Shown piece after piece: positions 34,581 to 43,144 of a DNA stretch of 46,315 bases. The DNA comes from an uncultured Clostridia bacterium (lineage in GTDB: Bacteria; Bacillota; Clostridia; Oscillospirales; CAG-272), in NCBI GenBank assembly GCA_904501865.1, contig CAJGCF010000003.1, positions 1-46,315 on the forward strand, read 5' to 3'. A model generated the notes under the pieces. That model saw nothing but the letters and a program-made list of their open reading frames with translations, had not been told where the DNA came from and ran no database searches. Position 1 is the stretch's first letter. Each line of letters begins with the position of its first letter. The translations under genes and the position numbers were made by a program.

Positions 34581-35259
34581 ATTCAAGCTTTAAATAATCA
34601 CTGTTGAGGAACGCGTGTGCCGTAAGCATTGAGTCGGCGGCAATGGACTTCTCTGCCCCGCACTTCTTGCATCTGACAACGACGCTCTCCTCTCCTATCT
34701 CTATCTGATACTCGGAGTCCTCTCTGTCAAGCACTCCGTCCGGCAGAGGCTCTCTACCCTCGGGGTAGCAGTGACAATATATCTTGCCCTCCGCATCAAG
34801 ATCACCGATTATATAAGACACAACATCAAGCACCTGCGGATCGGTGAGATCGTGCTCGTCTCCGTGAATACTCTTGAAATCGCTGATGCCATTCTCCTCG
34901 AGCATATCAAGCAGCTCAAGCTCTGTTCTCGCAAGCTCCGCCTTGACCTTATTGGACTCGCCGATAAAGCCTATATTTATATCCGAATACGGACACGGGA
35001 GCAGAAAAATGTCCTTTGAGAAGAACATAGCCGAGCTTACGTTATAAGAATGGGGCTTATTGCAGAAGATACAAGGCACGCTGACTCTCATCTGTCCTTC
35101 GTCCTTGCGGTAAACTATCTGCATCTCGCTGCCGCCGCACGTACATTTGAGCTTTATCATATCCGCCGAAAGACTGAAAAGTCCGACGAGACTGATAACG
35201 CCCGAGCCACATTCGGGACAACGGTATGCAACCGTCGTTTGCTTTGAATCAATAACCAT
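34579..35259 (-). CDS. Zinc-ribbon protein of unknown function
   Basis: 226 residues. CPEC (Cys14, Cys17), CTC near residue 40, CIFC near residue 65 and a C-terminal CKKC look like two or three zinc ribbons. The middle (residues 105-190) is acidic and helical with IYCHCYP. The N-terminal part resembles CpXC-type domains; similar hypothetical proteins occur next to translation or RNase genes in Clostridia, by recollection only. The start at 35259 has AAAGGA upstream. No function can be assigned. Confidence 0.75.
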   Translation of the reverse strand: MVIDSKQTTVAYRCPECGSGVISLVGLFSLSADMIKLKCTCGGSEMQIVYRKDEGQMRVSVPCIFCNKPHSYNVSSAMFFSKDIFLLPCPYSDINIGFIGESNKVKAELARTELELLDMLEENGISDFKSIHGDEHDLTDPQVLDVVSYIIGDLDAEGKIYCHCYPEGREPLPDGVLDREDSEYQIEIGEESVVVRCKKCGAEKSIAADSMLTAHAFLNSDYLKLE

Positions 35260-35360
35260 AAAACAGATATTCCTTTCAAGCCGCTTCATAGCAGACCGCC
35301 AAGACGGTCACGGTATTACTTTTACCCTCATATTATGCAGCTTATTCATTTATTGACATA

Positions 35361-35385
35361 GGGCTACCGAATAAATCGGCAGCCC
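35361..35385. terminator. Hairpin between the SurA-like gene and the zinc-ribbon gene
   Basis: GGGCTACCGA (35361-35370) pairs with TCGGCAGCCC (35376-35385; one mismatch), with TTTATTTTT on the plus-strand side. On the minus strand, which both neighbouring genes use, it lacks a T-tract, so its role is uncertain. Confidence 0.4.
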
Positions 35386-35395
35386 TTTATTTTTA

Positions 35396-37171
35396 TCAAT
35401 GATCGTGACCGTCGCTAGAGGTTGGGTACATCTTCAAAGTGTTGATGTCGTAAAGAGCCTCCTCGTCGTATACGACGGGATTATTCTTAAGCTCTGCCTC
35501 GTACCAATCCTCAAACTGCTTATTGAGCACTCCGTCATAGGCGTTTGCGTACCAAGCCTTTACGTTGTAGCTCTCGAAGAATACAAGTGCGTAATAGGTC
35601 TGATCCTCGGCATCGGTCTTGCCCTCTATCTTTATCTCGATAACGTCAGAAAGAGTATTTTTCTCAAGCTTGCCTGTATCCAGCCACTGATTTATCTTAT
35701 CGTACGCCGCCGCAAAATAGTTATCCTGCGCCTTCTCTACGTTGTCGTATGAGAATACGGGATCAACATGATCCTCTTCCTCGCTGTGCTCGTGATTTGC
35801 AAACAGCTCGTCATACTTGGCGCTTGCAAGCTCCTCAAATCTATCGCGAGTCATCTCGCCGCTCTTGAAGCTCTCTGCGAACGCGGCTGCGATATCCTTG
35901 CTATCTGTAACAAGGAACGCCATGTCCTTGGTCAATGACATATCAAGAGAGGGTGTCTGTGTGAGCAGATAAACGGTTACCTTGTAAGTATCATAGGTCT
36001 TTGTTGTTTCCTTCTTGCTATCGCTCTTGGACTCAGTGCCCGACTCACTACCGGACTCGGTCTCCTCCTCGGTCTCCTTTTCGGTTGCCTTGACGGTCTC
36101 CGTGCCTGTTTCCTCGATGACCTTGCTGTCATTTACAGAAGCGCTTTCCTCGAATATCCACTTGCCGAGCTCGTCATCAGTCTCATAGTTGATGCTTCCC
36201 TCAAGCTTTTCTATCTTAGACTCAAGCTCCTCCTCGGGAGACAAGGTCTCAGTCTCGGTTCCCGTTCCTGTCTCGGTTCCCGTTCCTGTCTCGGTCTCCT
36301 TCTTGGTCTCGGTCTCGGTCTTCTTGGATGCTTCGTATTCCTCAACAAGCTCAACGAACTGTGCGGGTGTCTTTGCCTCGGCTATCTTTTCAGCCGCAGC
36401 CTTTGCAGCCGCTACTGCGTTGTCGTAAAGCTCGTCCTTAGCGAAGTTCTTGGAGGAAAGGCTTATCTTATAGGAAAGATATTTTGCAGTATAGAAATCG
36501 CCCTTGTTCTCCTCACGGAAGGTATAAACGGGCTCATCGTCAGCCTCGAGAGCCGACTCAAGCTCTGCAAGCTTATGATCGTTGAATTTTGATGCGAGAT
36601 AAATAAGCTCGTAGCAACGGCGAACGTCCTTTTCCTTTACGCCCTTGCCGTACCAATCGCTGAAGCTTGCACCGGCTTCCTTAAGAGACTCCTTGAGGTC
36701 CTTGATTATACCGTCTATCTCTGCTTTGTCCTCGTCAGAGATAGAAAGACCTGCAGCCTTTGCAGCAACCGCATAGGTCACGTACATATTGATCTCGTCC
36801 TTAACGGAGTCAAGGAAATAGTCATACCACGTGCCCTCGTACTGACCGAACAAATAAGTATCAATACCGCCGCCGAACTGCTGGGTTCTCAGGTCACCCG
36901 AAAGGTCTATACTGCAGTATCCCATATAAGCATAGTACTGATTGTACCAGTTCAGGAGATGGTCGTTGTAGAAAAAGCTGAGCATAGCCGCGTCAACCAC
37001 GACGTCGCCCCTCTCCGCTACGTTCTGATGACGGATAAATACACCCGCCTCACCGAGAACGTTGAGCACAAGCACTGCCGCGATAAGCAGAGCAAAAACA
37101 ACGCAGACGGTGGCGATAACTTTATCGCTCGTCTTTTTATTGTTTTGATTTCTTTTGTTTGTCTTTGACAT
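35396..37171 (-). CDS. Membrane-anchored SurA/PrsA-like protein
   Basis: 591 residues. A basic start (MSKTNKRNQNNKKTSDK) and one transmembrane helix (about 18-40) place the rest outside the cell. Residues 60-215 (VVDAAMLSFFYNDHLLNWYNQYY...) look like a helical SurA-N/PrsA-N chaperone domain. Two low-complexity acidic Thr/Glu/Ser linkers follow (about 285-320 and 360-400), the first encoded partly by an exact 18-bp tandem repeat (36253-36288). A PPIase domain is not obvious. The C-terminus is HDH. The start at 37171 has AGGTGG upstream. Protein folding or export outside the membrane is an inference. Confidence 0.7.
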   Translation of the reverse strand: MSKTNKRNQNNKKTSDKVIATVCVVFALLIAAVLVLNVLGEAGVFIRHQNVAERGDVVVDAAMLSFFYNDHLLNWYNQYYAYMGYCSIDLSGDLRTQQFGGGIDTYLFGQYEGTWYDYFLDSVKDEINMYVTYAVAAKAAGLSISDEDKAEIDGIIKDLKESLKEAGASFSDWYGKGVKEKDVRRCYELIYLASKFNDHKLAELESALEADDEPVYTFREENKGDFYTAKYLSYKISLSSKNFAKDELYDNAVAAAKAAAEKIAEAKTPAQFVELVEEYEASKKTETETKKETETGTGTETGTGTETETLSPEEELESKIEKLEGSINYETDDELGKWIFEESASVNDSKVIEETGTETVKATEKETEEETESGSESGTESKSDSKKETTKTYDTYKVTVYLLTQTPSLDMSLTKDMAFLVTDSKDIAAAFAESFKSGEMTRDRFEELASAKYDELFANHEHSEEEDHVDPVFSYDNVEKAQDNYFAAAYDKINQWLDTGKLEKNTLSDVIEIKIEGKTDAEDQTYYALVFFESYNVKAWYANAYDGVLNKQFEDWYEAELKNNPVVYDEEALYDINTLKMYPTSSDGHDH

Positions 37172-37321
37172 TATAGGTTCCACCTTTTTGTAATATTTTG
37201 TTAAGCCGACCCCTGCAAAAAGCGCACAGATCCATAAATACTCTTTATTATAATATTTTCAAGTGTATTTTTATTGAACATATTATGAACAGAGAGAAAA
37301 TTTTTCACAAATCGAGTCGTA

Positions 37322-39283
37322 TCAGATATTCATTATCATGGGTATGATCATGGGCTTTCTCTTTGTCTTGTTCAAAATAAATTTCGCGAGATCCTCCTTT
37401 ACCTTACCCTTTATTTGATACCAATCTGCCCTGCTTCTTGAGCCGAGGCAGGAATTTATCGCTGACGTTGCTATGTCACGCATCTCCTCCATAAGATCCT
37501 CGGAATCCCTAACGTACACGAATCCGCGGGAAACTATGTCAGGTCCCGACACGATATATCCGCCCGTGGAGCTCACCGTAGCTACCACAACTATAAGTCC
37601 GTCCTGTGAAAGCAGCAATCTGTCTCTGAGAACGATGTTTCCGACGTCTCCGACACCGTACCCGTCAACCATTACTCTGCCCGCATTGACAGTTCCGTTT
37701 ATCCTTGCGCCTCTCTTGTCTATCTCAAGCACATTTCCTATATCCGAGATGAATATATCCTTTTCGTCAATACCCATTTGGAGCGCGAGCTCCTTGTTTG
37801 CCGCCAGATGCTTGTATTCTCCGTGAACGGGCATAAAATATCTTGGCTTTGTCAGGGCGCAGAGCAGCTTGAGTTCCTCCTGACACGCATGTCCCGAGAC
37901 GTGCACCTCAACGGACGCATCGTGGATGACCTCGACTCCCGTCTTGCACAGCTCGTTGATTATTCTGCCGACCAGCTTTTCGTTACCCGGGATAGCCGTA
38001 GAAGATATCACAACCACGTCGTTTGATCCTAGCTTGACGTCTCTGTGCTCCCCAAACGCCATTCGGTAGAGCGCGCTCATAGGCTCACCCTGACTTCCCG
38101 TGGTTACAAGGGTTATCTTTTCAGGCGGATAGTTAGAAAGCTCGGATATATCTATCAGGACTCCCTTGGGCACGTGCATATATCCAAGCTCCACCGCCGC
38201 CCCGACGATATTGAGCATACTGCGTCCCGTGACGGCGACCTTGCGGCCGTGTCTTGCCGCCGTGTCGATTATCTGCTGTACGCGGTGCACGTTTGAGGAA
38301 AAAGTAGCTATAATTATCCTCTGCTTTGCATGAGTGGTGAATATATACTCAAGCGACGCACCCACCTTGCGCTCCGACGGAGTGTGTCCGGGGCGCTCGG
38401 CATTGGTAGACTCGCACATAAGCAACATAACTCCGTCACGGCCAAGCTCACCAAAGCGGGTGAGATCCATTATCTCGCCGTCGATGGGAGTCAGGTCAAG
38501 CTTGAAGTCTCCCGAATGTACGATAGTTCCGAGCGGTGTGTTTATAGCAAGTGCGCACGCATCTGCTATAGAGTGATTTACGTGTATAAACTCAACCGAC
38601 ATACAACCGAGCTGTATCACGTCACCGGGCTGAATCACCATAAGCTTTGGTGTAGACTCAAGGGAAAACTCCTTGAGCTTGTTTCTCACGATTCCGAGCG
38701 TGAGCTTTGTTCCGTACACGGGTGGGTCTATATTGCGAAGAACGTAAGGAATGGCTCCTATATGGTCCTCGTGTCCGTGCGTGAGCACTATTCCGCGCAC
38801 ACGCGAGGCGTTGACCTCAAGATACGTGGTGTCGGGTATGACCAAGTCTACACCCGGCATCTCCTCGTCGGGAAACGCGAGTCCGCAGTCTATCACTATG
38901 ATATCCTGTCCGCACTCGATAGCCGTCATATTCTTGCCTATCTCATTGAGACCGCCAAGCGGAATTATGCGTACCTTGGCATTCTCGTCGTGATGCACCG
39001 CCGCTCTTTTGGGCTGGGTGCGTGTATTTGCGTTTTTCTTATCCGCGCTCTTTATGACTGTCTCCTTTTTTGCCTGAGCCTTATCTTTTTTTGGAGCTTT
39101 AGCCTTTACGGCACTATCCTCCCTTGTCTCAGAATGTGCTTTTCGCGCGGTCTTTTGTGTCATATTACCTTTTGCCTTGCCTCTGTTGCTTTTCTTTTGC
39201 ATAGCGGGCAAAAGCTTGTTTTCATTCTCGGTCTCCGCTCTTTTCAGTGTCCGAGTATTCTTGTTCTGCTGGTTTTTTACCAT
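37322..39283 (-). CDS. rnj: Ribonuclease J with basic N-terminal extension
   Basis: Metallo-beta-lactamase/beta-CASP nuclease with 5'-exo and endonuclease activity in mRNA decay and rRNA maturation. 653 residues. The catalytic part begins near residue 102 (VRIIPLGGLNEIGKNMTAIE); the zinc motif HGHEDH is at residues 169-174, and PVHGEYKHL marks the beta-CASP end. It lacks a long C-terminal tail but has about 100 extra N-terminal residues rich in Lys, Arg and Gln, not present in B. subtilis J1. The start at 39283 has AAAGGA upstream. It has a strong promoter about 270 bases upstream. Confidence 0.92.
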   Translation of the reverse strand: MVKNQQNKNTRTLKRAETENENKLLPAMQKKSNRGKAKGNMTQKTARKAHSETREDSAVKAKAPKKDKAQAKKETVIKSADKKNANTRTQPKRAAVHHDENAKVRIIPLGGLNEIGKNMTAIECGQDIIVIDCGLAFPDEEMPGVDLVIPDTTYLEVNASRVRGIVLTHGHEDHIGAIPYVLRNIDPPVYGTKLTLGIVRNKLKEFSLESTPKLMVIQPGDVIQLGCMSVEFIHVNHSIADACALAINTPLGTIVHSGDFKLDLTPIDGEIMDLTRFGELGRDGVMLLMCESTNAERPGHTPSERKVGASLEYIFTTHAKQRIIIATFSSNVHRVQQIIDTAARHGRKVAVTGRSMLNIVGAAVELGYMHVPKGVLIDISELSNYPPEKITLVTTGSQGEPMSALYRMAFGEHRDVKLGSNDVVVISSTAIPGNEKLVGRIINELCKTGVEVIHDASVEVHVSGHACQEELKLLCALTKPRYFMPVHGEYKHLAANKELALQMGIDEKDIFISDIGNVLEIDKRGARINGTVNAGRVMVDGYGVGDVGNIVLRDRLLLSQDGLIVVVATVSSTGGYIVSGPDIVSRGFVYVRDSEDLMEEMRDIATSAINSCLGSRSRADWYQIKGKVKEDLAKFILNKTKRKPMIIPMIMNI

Positions 39284-39547
39284 AAGCTTCCTTTCTTTGT
39301 TCGGCGACAAGACGGCATCATACCCATAGCCGAAAAGGGTTGCAGCAAGGTAAGGTCTTGCAAAGCCAACCGCGGCTACACAACCCAATAAAGCCCCCCT
39401 TAGCCCTCCGCCTTCGTTCCGCAGAGTCCTCGGGACGCACGTGCAACGGTTATCCGTCTGCCATTCGCCGTTATTATCAGTATTATATCAAATGAGGAGT
39501 TCTCAACCCTCATAGAAGTTCGTGTCCGTCAAAAATAAACTATTATT
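39284..39547 (-). promoter_or_regulatory. Long structured leader of RNase J mRNA
   Basis: About 260 untranslated bases lie between the promoter and the RNase J start. They include GTCC-CGA-GGAC and CTCTGC/GGCGGAG hairpins, a GGGGGGC stretch and a GGCGAATGGCAGACGG segment. No convincing ORF is seen. A self-regulated leader, as in other RNase mRNAs, is possible. Confidence 0.45.
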
Positions 39548-39553
39548 TTAATA

Positions 39554-39582
39554 ATTATACACCACAATGCTGATTTTGTCAA
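39554..39582 (-). promoter_or_regulatory. Sigma-A promoter of RNase J
   Basis: TTGACA (39577-39582), 17 bases, TATAAT (39554-39559) on the minus strand; perfect consensus. Confidence 0.85.
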
Positions 39583-39591
39583 TAGTTCAGC

Positions 39592-39864
39592 TTACACTAA
39601 AAGGCTTATAATTCCAACAACCGTCGCACCTGCCGCTCCACCGCCCAGAAATGAGAGCAAAGAGAACAAGAGCGTTCTGTTCTGTATGCTCACGACCGTC
39701 TTTTTTCTCTTTTGGGAGCATCCCTCTATTATCTTCTCTGCCTCCGCGAGCATGTCCGTCCTTTTTGCCACCGTATCGTGACGCATAACGAAATACGCTT
39801 CCTCAAATATATCGCTGTCCCCCGTCTTGACCACTATCATTCTCTTTTGCGCGCCCTTCAGCAT
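39592..39864 (-). CDS. Small membrane-anchored protein, unknown function
   Basis: 90 residues. An N-terminal LKGAQKRMIVVKTGDSDIFEEAYFVMR segment, a helical charged middle, and a single C-terminal hydrophobic helix (LLFSLLSFLGGGAAGATVVGIISLLV). The start at 39864 has AAGGAG upstream; the longer frame has no ribosome binding site. It lies just upstream of the RNase J promoter on the same strand. Similar small proteins occur in Clostridia, but no function is known to me. Confidence 0.7.
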   Translation of the reverse strand: MLKGAQKRMIVVKTGDSDIFEEAYFVMRHDTVAKRTDMLAEAEKIIEGCSQKRKKTVVSIQNRTLLFSLLSFLGGGAAGATVVGIISLLV

Positions 39865-40023
39865 AAATTCAGCTCCTTTTGTTTGATTCCTTGCTATTTT
39901 TGCCAAAAATCCAAGCCTCAAACCAATCTGTGCACATAAAGCTGCAAAAAAGAGCATTTCGACAAAATGTCATATTTTTCGCCCTTTTAATTGTAAACAA
40001 TACATTAATTTCCATTTTTGGTC

Positions 40024-40052
40024 TTGACATTCCATTTTTCGAGTGATAAAAT
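40024..40052 (+). promoter_or_regulatory. Promoter of the AbrB-like regulator
   Basis: TTGACA (40024-40029), 17 bases, TAAAAT (40047-40052) on the plus strand. TTCCATTTTT is repeated on both sides of the -35 box, a possible autoregulatory site. Confidence 0.75.
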
Positions 40053-40113
40053 ATAATCAGATGCCCACGGAGACCGTGCGGCGAGAGATTATAACACAAA
40101 GGAGATAAAAATT

Positions 40114-40359
40114 ATGAAATCCACAGGCGTTGTAAGAAAGGTAGACGAGCTTGGAAGAATAGTTCTTCCCATCAGCATAAGACAGATAATGGACATCAAT
40201 GAAAAGGACTCTCTTGAGATATTCACAGACGAGAACAGAATAATCCTGCAGAAATATCAGCCCTCATGCATATTCTGCAATAATGCAGACGACATCGTGT
40301 TCTTTAACGGCAAAAGAGTTTGCGAGGAGTGTCTTCGCAAGATAAAGGAATCCTTCTGA
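40114..40359 (+). CDS. AbrB/SpoVT-family regulator with C-terminal zinc-finger-like cysteines
   Basis: 81 residues. MKSTGVVRKVDELGRIVLPISIRQIMDI then EKDSLEIFTDENRIILQKY is the swapped-hairpin AbrB DNA-binding domain. The C-terminal part carries two Cys pairs (Cys52/55 and Cys70/73) that could bind zinc. This form is common in Clostridia, where AbrB-like proteins control transition-phase genes. AAGGAGA precedes the start. It is monocistronic, with a terminator at 40413-40440. Confidence 0.92.
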   Translation: MKSTGVVRKVDELGRIVLPISIRQIMDINEKDSLEIFTDENRIILQKYQPSCIFCNNADDIVFFNGKRVCEECLRKIKESF

Positions 40360-40412
40360 TCTATCCTATTCCGTCGCACGTCGGCTTATTACTGTGCCGC
40401 ACGCGTAAAAGC

Positions 40413-40440
40413 AAAAACGTCCACGTGGCGTTTTTCTTTT
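40413..40440 (+). terminator. Terminator of the AbrB-like gene
   Basis: AAAAACG/CGTTTTT stem (40413-40419 and 40429-40435) around CCACGTGG, then CTTTT. Confidence 0.65.
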
Positions 40441-40472
40441 TGCGTTTTTAGCAAAAAAATGGGGCGGGGCTC

Positions 40473-40501
40473 TTGATATAAGAAAAAGAATATGTTATAA
40501 T
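40473..40501 (+). promoter_or_regulatory. Promoter of the galactokinase operon
   Basis: TTGATA (40473-40478), 17 bases, TATAAT (40496-40501) on the plus strand, 42 bases before the galK start. Confidence 0.8.
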
Positions 40502-40542
40502 TCAAATTGAAAAACATAAAGCCTCAAGAAAGGATATTTGAT

Positions 40543-41826
40543 ATGAATGCACAACAGCTTATAAATGCTATAAAATCAGGCGAGCTTGACGACAAGCTCT
40601 CCGCTCTTTACTGTCAGTCGGCTCTCGCGGCGGCAAAGGAAAGATACATAAATGCCATAGACAAATTCGTTGAGACCTATGGCGACAGAGATGATATGGG
40701 CATATACAGCGTCTCGGGCAGAAGCGAGCTCTCGGGCAACCACACCGACCACAACAGAGGCTGTGTAGTCGCCGCATCCATAAGCCTTGATATAATCGCA
40801 GTTGCCTCCCCCACCAACGACGGCGTGGTGAAGGTGCTCAGCGAGGGATTTAGTCAGGATTGCGTGGATATCAATGAATATACAGATCCCCGAGAGGACA
40901 GATTCGGCACGTCCGAATCTATAATCGCGGGAATGTGCGCGGGCCTTCGCGAGAACGGTCACAAGGTGGGTGGCTTTGTTGCATACACCACCTCGAGCGT
41001 GCTCAAGGGCTCGGGACTTTCCTCGTCCGCGGCATTTGAGGATATGATAGGAACTATCCAAAATTATCTCTATAACGACGGCAACGTCAGCAACGTGGAG
41101 ATAGCAAAGCTTGCTCAGTACGCTGAAAACAAATTCTTCGGAAAGCCCTGCGGACTTATGGACCAGGTGGCTTGCGCGTACGGCGGTATCGTGGCAATAG
41201 ATTTTGCCGATACCAAAAATCCCGTTATCACTCCCGTAAGCTTTGACTTCTCGGGGGCGGGCTACAATCTCTGCATCGTGAGCACGGGCGGTAACCACGC
41301 CGACCTCACCGACGATTACGCGTCCGTCCCCGCCGAGATGAAGGCGATAGCCGCTCATTTTGGCAAAGAGGTACTCCGTGAGCTTGACGCCGACACCGTT
41401 ATAGCCGAGATACCCACTCTCCGCGAGAAATTCGGTGACCGCGCCATCATGCGCGCGCTCCATTTCTTTGAGGAAAACAATAGAGTTGAGGCTCAAAAGA
41501 ACGCTCTGCTTGGCGGCGACATAGATGCCTTCTTCGATAACGTAAAGGCATCGGGACGCTCCTCCTTCTGCTACCTCCAGAACGTATATACCACAAAGAA
41601 TCCATCCGAGCAGGGACTCTCTTTGGCGCTCTGCCTCGCAGAGAAAACACTTGCCGACAAGAGCGCGGCTTGGCGTGTTCACGGCGGCGGCTTTGCGGGA
41701 ACTATACAAGCATTCGTACGCTCCTGTGACGTAGAGGAATTCAGAGCCGTTATGGACTCCTGCTTCGGGGATGGCGCATGCATGGTGCTCTCCATAAGAC
41801 CCATCGGCGCTACGCGCGTAATTTAA
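40543..41826 (+). CDS. galK: Galactokinase-type GHMP kinase
   Basis: 427 residues. The substrate-binding signature near residue 59 is GRSELSGNHTDHNRG, a clostridial variant of the galactokinase GRxNLIGEHTDY motif. The ATP loop KGSGLSSSAAFE is at residues 155-166, and GGGFAGTIQAFV is the C-terminal GHMP motif. PCGLMDQVACAYGGI is as in galactokinases. Phosphorylation of galactose is likely, but the substrate could be another sugar. The start at 40543 has AAAGGA upstream; an earlier in-frame start has none. It heads a four-gene operon although its neighbours are unrelated in function. Confidence 0.88.
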   Translation: MNAQQLINAIKSGELDDKLSALYCQSALAAAKERYINAIDKFVETYGDRDDMGIYSVSGRSELSGNHTDHNRGCVVAASISLDIIAVASPTNDGVVKVLSEGFSQDCVDINEYTDPREDRFGTSESIIAGMCAGLRENGHKVGGFVAYTTSSVLKGSGLSSSAAFEDMIGTIQNYLYNDGNVSNVEIAKLAQYAENKFFGKPCGLMDQVACAYGGIVAIDFADTKNPVITPVSFDFSGAGYNLCIVSTGGNHADLTDDYASVPAEMKAIAAHFGKEVLRELDADTVIAEIPTLREKFGDRAIMRALHFFEENNRVEAQKNALLGGDIDAFFDNVKASGRSSFCYLQNVYTTKNPSEQGLSLALCLAEKTLADKSAAWRVHGGGFAGTIQAFVRSCDVEEFRAVMDSCFGDGACMVLSIRPIGATRVI

Positions 41827-41841
41827 CAAAAGGAATATAAA

Positions 41842-42270
41842 ATGGGAAAGACAAACAAGACACGGCATCAGATGCCCGAAAAAAAGCAGCTCTCCGGCGA
41901 GTCTGTCAGACTTGCCACGTCACTGGTCATCAACTCTGTTCTCCTTCTCTTCGTCTATTATGGTGCCATGGCGATAAACATACCCATCATAGCCTCGACT
42001 GTGACCATTGCGTATATGGTCATCTTGGGTGGATTCCTAATAGCCTACGTAGCATACAACCGCGCTTTCTCGCGCAAGGGGATAACTCCCGATATGCTGC
42101 CTGATAGCTGGTCGCAGGAGCAAAAGCAGAATTATATAGACGACGGGGAACGCAGGATCAAGCGCTCACGCTGGATGCTCGCGGTCATAATTCCCTTCCT
42201 TGTTACCTTTATAGCCGACGCTCTGTACCTTTTCATATGGAACGGTCTGCTTGCAAATCTATTTAAATAA
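41842..42270 (+). CDS. Membrane protein of unknown function
   Basis: 142 residues with three hydrophobic helices (about 25-45, 48-68 and 112-135) and a long charged cytoplasmic loop (RAFSRKGITPDMLPDSWSQEQKQ). Similar proteins occur beside walJ/rlmH-like genes in Clostridia, as far as I recall. AAAGGAA precedes the start. It lies 15 bases after galK and 16 before walJ. Confidence 0.75.
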   Translation: MGKTNKTRHQMPEKKQLSGESVRLATSLVINSVLLLFVYYGAMAINIPIIASTVTIAYMVILGGFLIAYVAYNRAFSRKGITPDMLPDSWSQEQKQNYIDDGERRIKRSRWMLAVIIPFLVTFIADALYLFIWNGLLANLFK

Positions 42271-42286
42271 CAGGTACTAATAATTT

Positions 42287-43144
42287 ATGAAAAACTGCAA
42301 ACTATGCTGTCTGTACTCGGGCTCAAAGGGCAATTGCACCTTTATCTCGGCAGGCGGCGCGAATATACTCATTGATGCAGGCAAGAGCGCTCGGGCGCTC
42401 TGCTCTGCTTTAGAGGGAATAGGCGTCTCTCTCGACGAAATAGACGCCATATTCATCACGCACGAGCACAACGACCATATCTCCGCGCTGACTACTCTCT
42501 CGCACAAGAGACATATTCCCATATATATGTTGCTATCGTCCGCGGAGATATTCAGAGACTCGGTCGACGAGAGGCTGTGTGGCTGCCTTACTCTCTTTAG
42601 GGGCAAGGAGATAAAGGCTCATATAGGCGGTCTGTACGTCCGCTCCTTCCCCACCTCTCACGATAGCCGCGCGTCTGTCGGCTATACGATGACGTTTGAG
42701 GGCGAGGACGGGAAGCCCGTCTCTATCGGCTACGCTACCGACACAGGCTGCGTGACATCGGAGATGAGAGACAGACTCTGCAACTGCCGCGCGGTCATAC
42801 TTGAATCAAATCACGACGAGGATATACTCGCAAACGGTCCTTACCCTTACGAGCTCAAGCAAAGGATACGCTCAAGGCACGGACATCTGTCAAATGCGGA
42901 ATGTGCCTCATTTGCAAGCTATCTCTCTGAAAACGGAACAGAGCACATAATGCTCGCGCACTTGAGCGAAGAGAACAATCTCCCCTCCCTTGCCTTCAAC
43001 GAGACCTTCCGCGCTATCGGCTCGGACTTATTTGACCTAAAAATAGCCGCGCAGGATCACCCCGTATGGCTTATAGGAAAGGACGCCTTGCCGCCTGCAT
43101 GCGAGAAAAAGGAGGATAGCTTATGGCTACACTCAGATTTATAA
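42287..43144 (+). CDS. WalJ/YycJ-type metallo-beta-lactamase hydrolase
   Basis: 285 residues. The metallo-beta-lactamase zinc motif THEHNDH places His59, His61, Asp63 and His64; SSGSKGNC-type start (here YSGSKGNCTFI) and ESNHD and HLSNAE follow. YycJ/WalJ proteins are linked to cell-wall and DNA-repair functions and are thought to be exonucleases. The start at 42287 is the family start; the ribosome binding site is weak. The last 22 bases overlap rlmH. Confidence 0.88.
   Translation: MKNCKLCCLYSGSKGNCTFISAGGANILIDAGKSARALCSALEGIGVSLDEIDAIFITHEHNDHISALTTLSHKRHIPIYMLLSSAEIFRDSVDERLCGCLTLFRGKEIKAHIGGLYVRSFPTSHDSRASVGYTMTFEGEDGKPVSIGYATDTGCVTSEMRDRLCNCRAVILESNHDEDILANGPYPYELKQRIRSRHGHLSNAECASFASYLSENGTEHIMLAHLSEENNLPSLAFNETFRAIGSDLFDLKIAAQDHPVWLIGKDALPPACEKKEDSLWLHSDL

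Noticed and set aside
38330..39391. 353-codon plus-strand frame opposite RNase J
   Set aside because: Shadow of the RNase J gene; no ribosome binding site or family motif.
40576..41868. 430-codon open frame on the minus strand opposite galK
   Set aside because: It is antisense to a well-supported GHMP kinase, has no ribosome binding site and no recognisable motif; codon structure of galK explains it.
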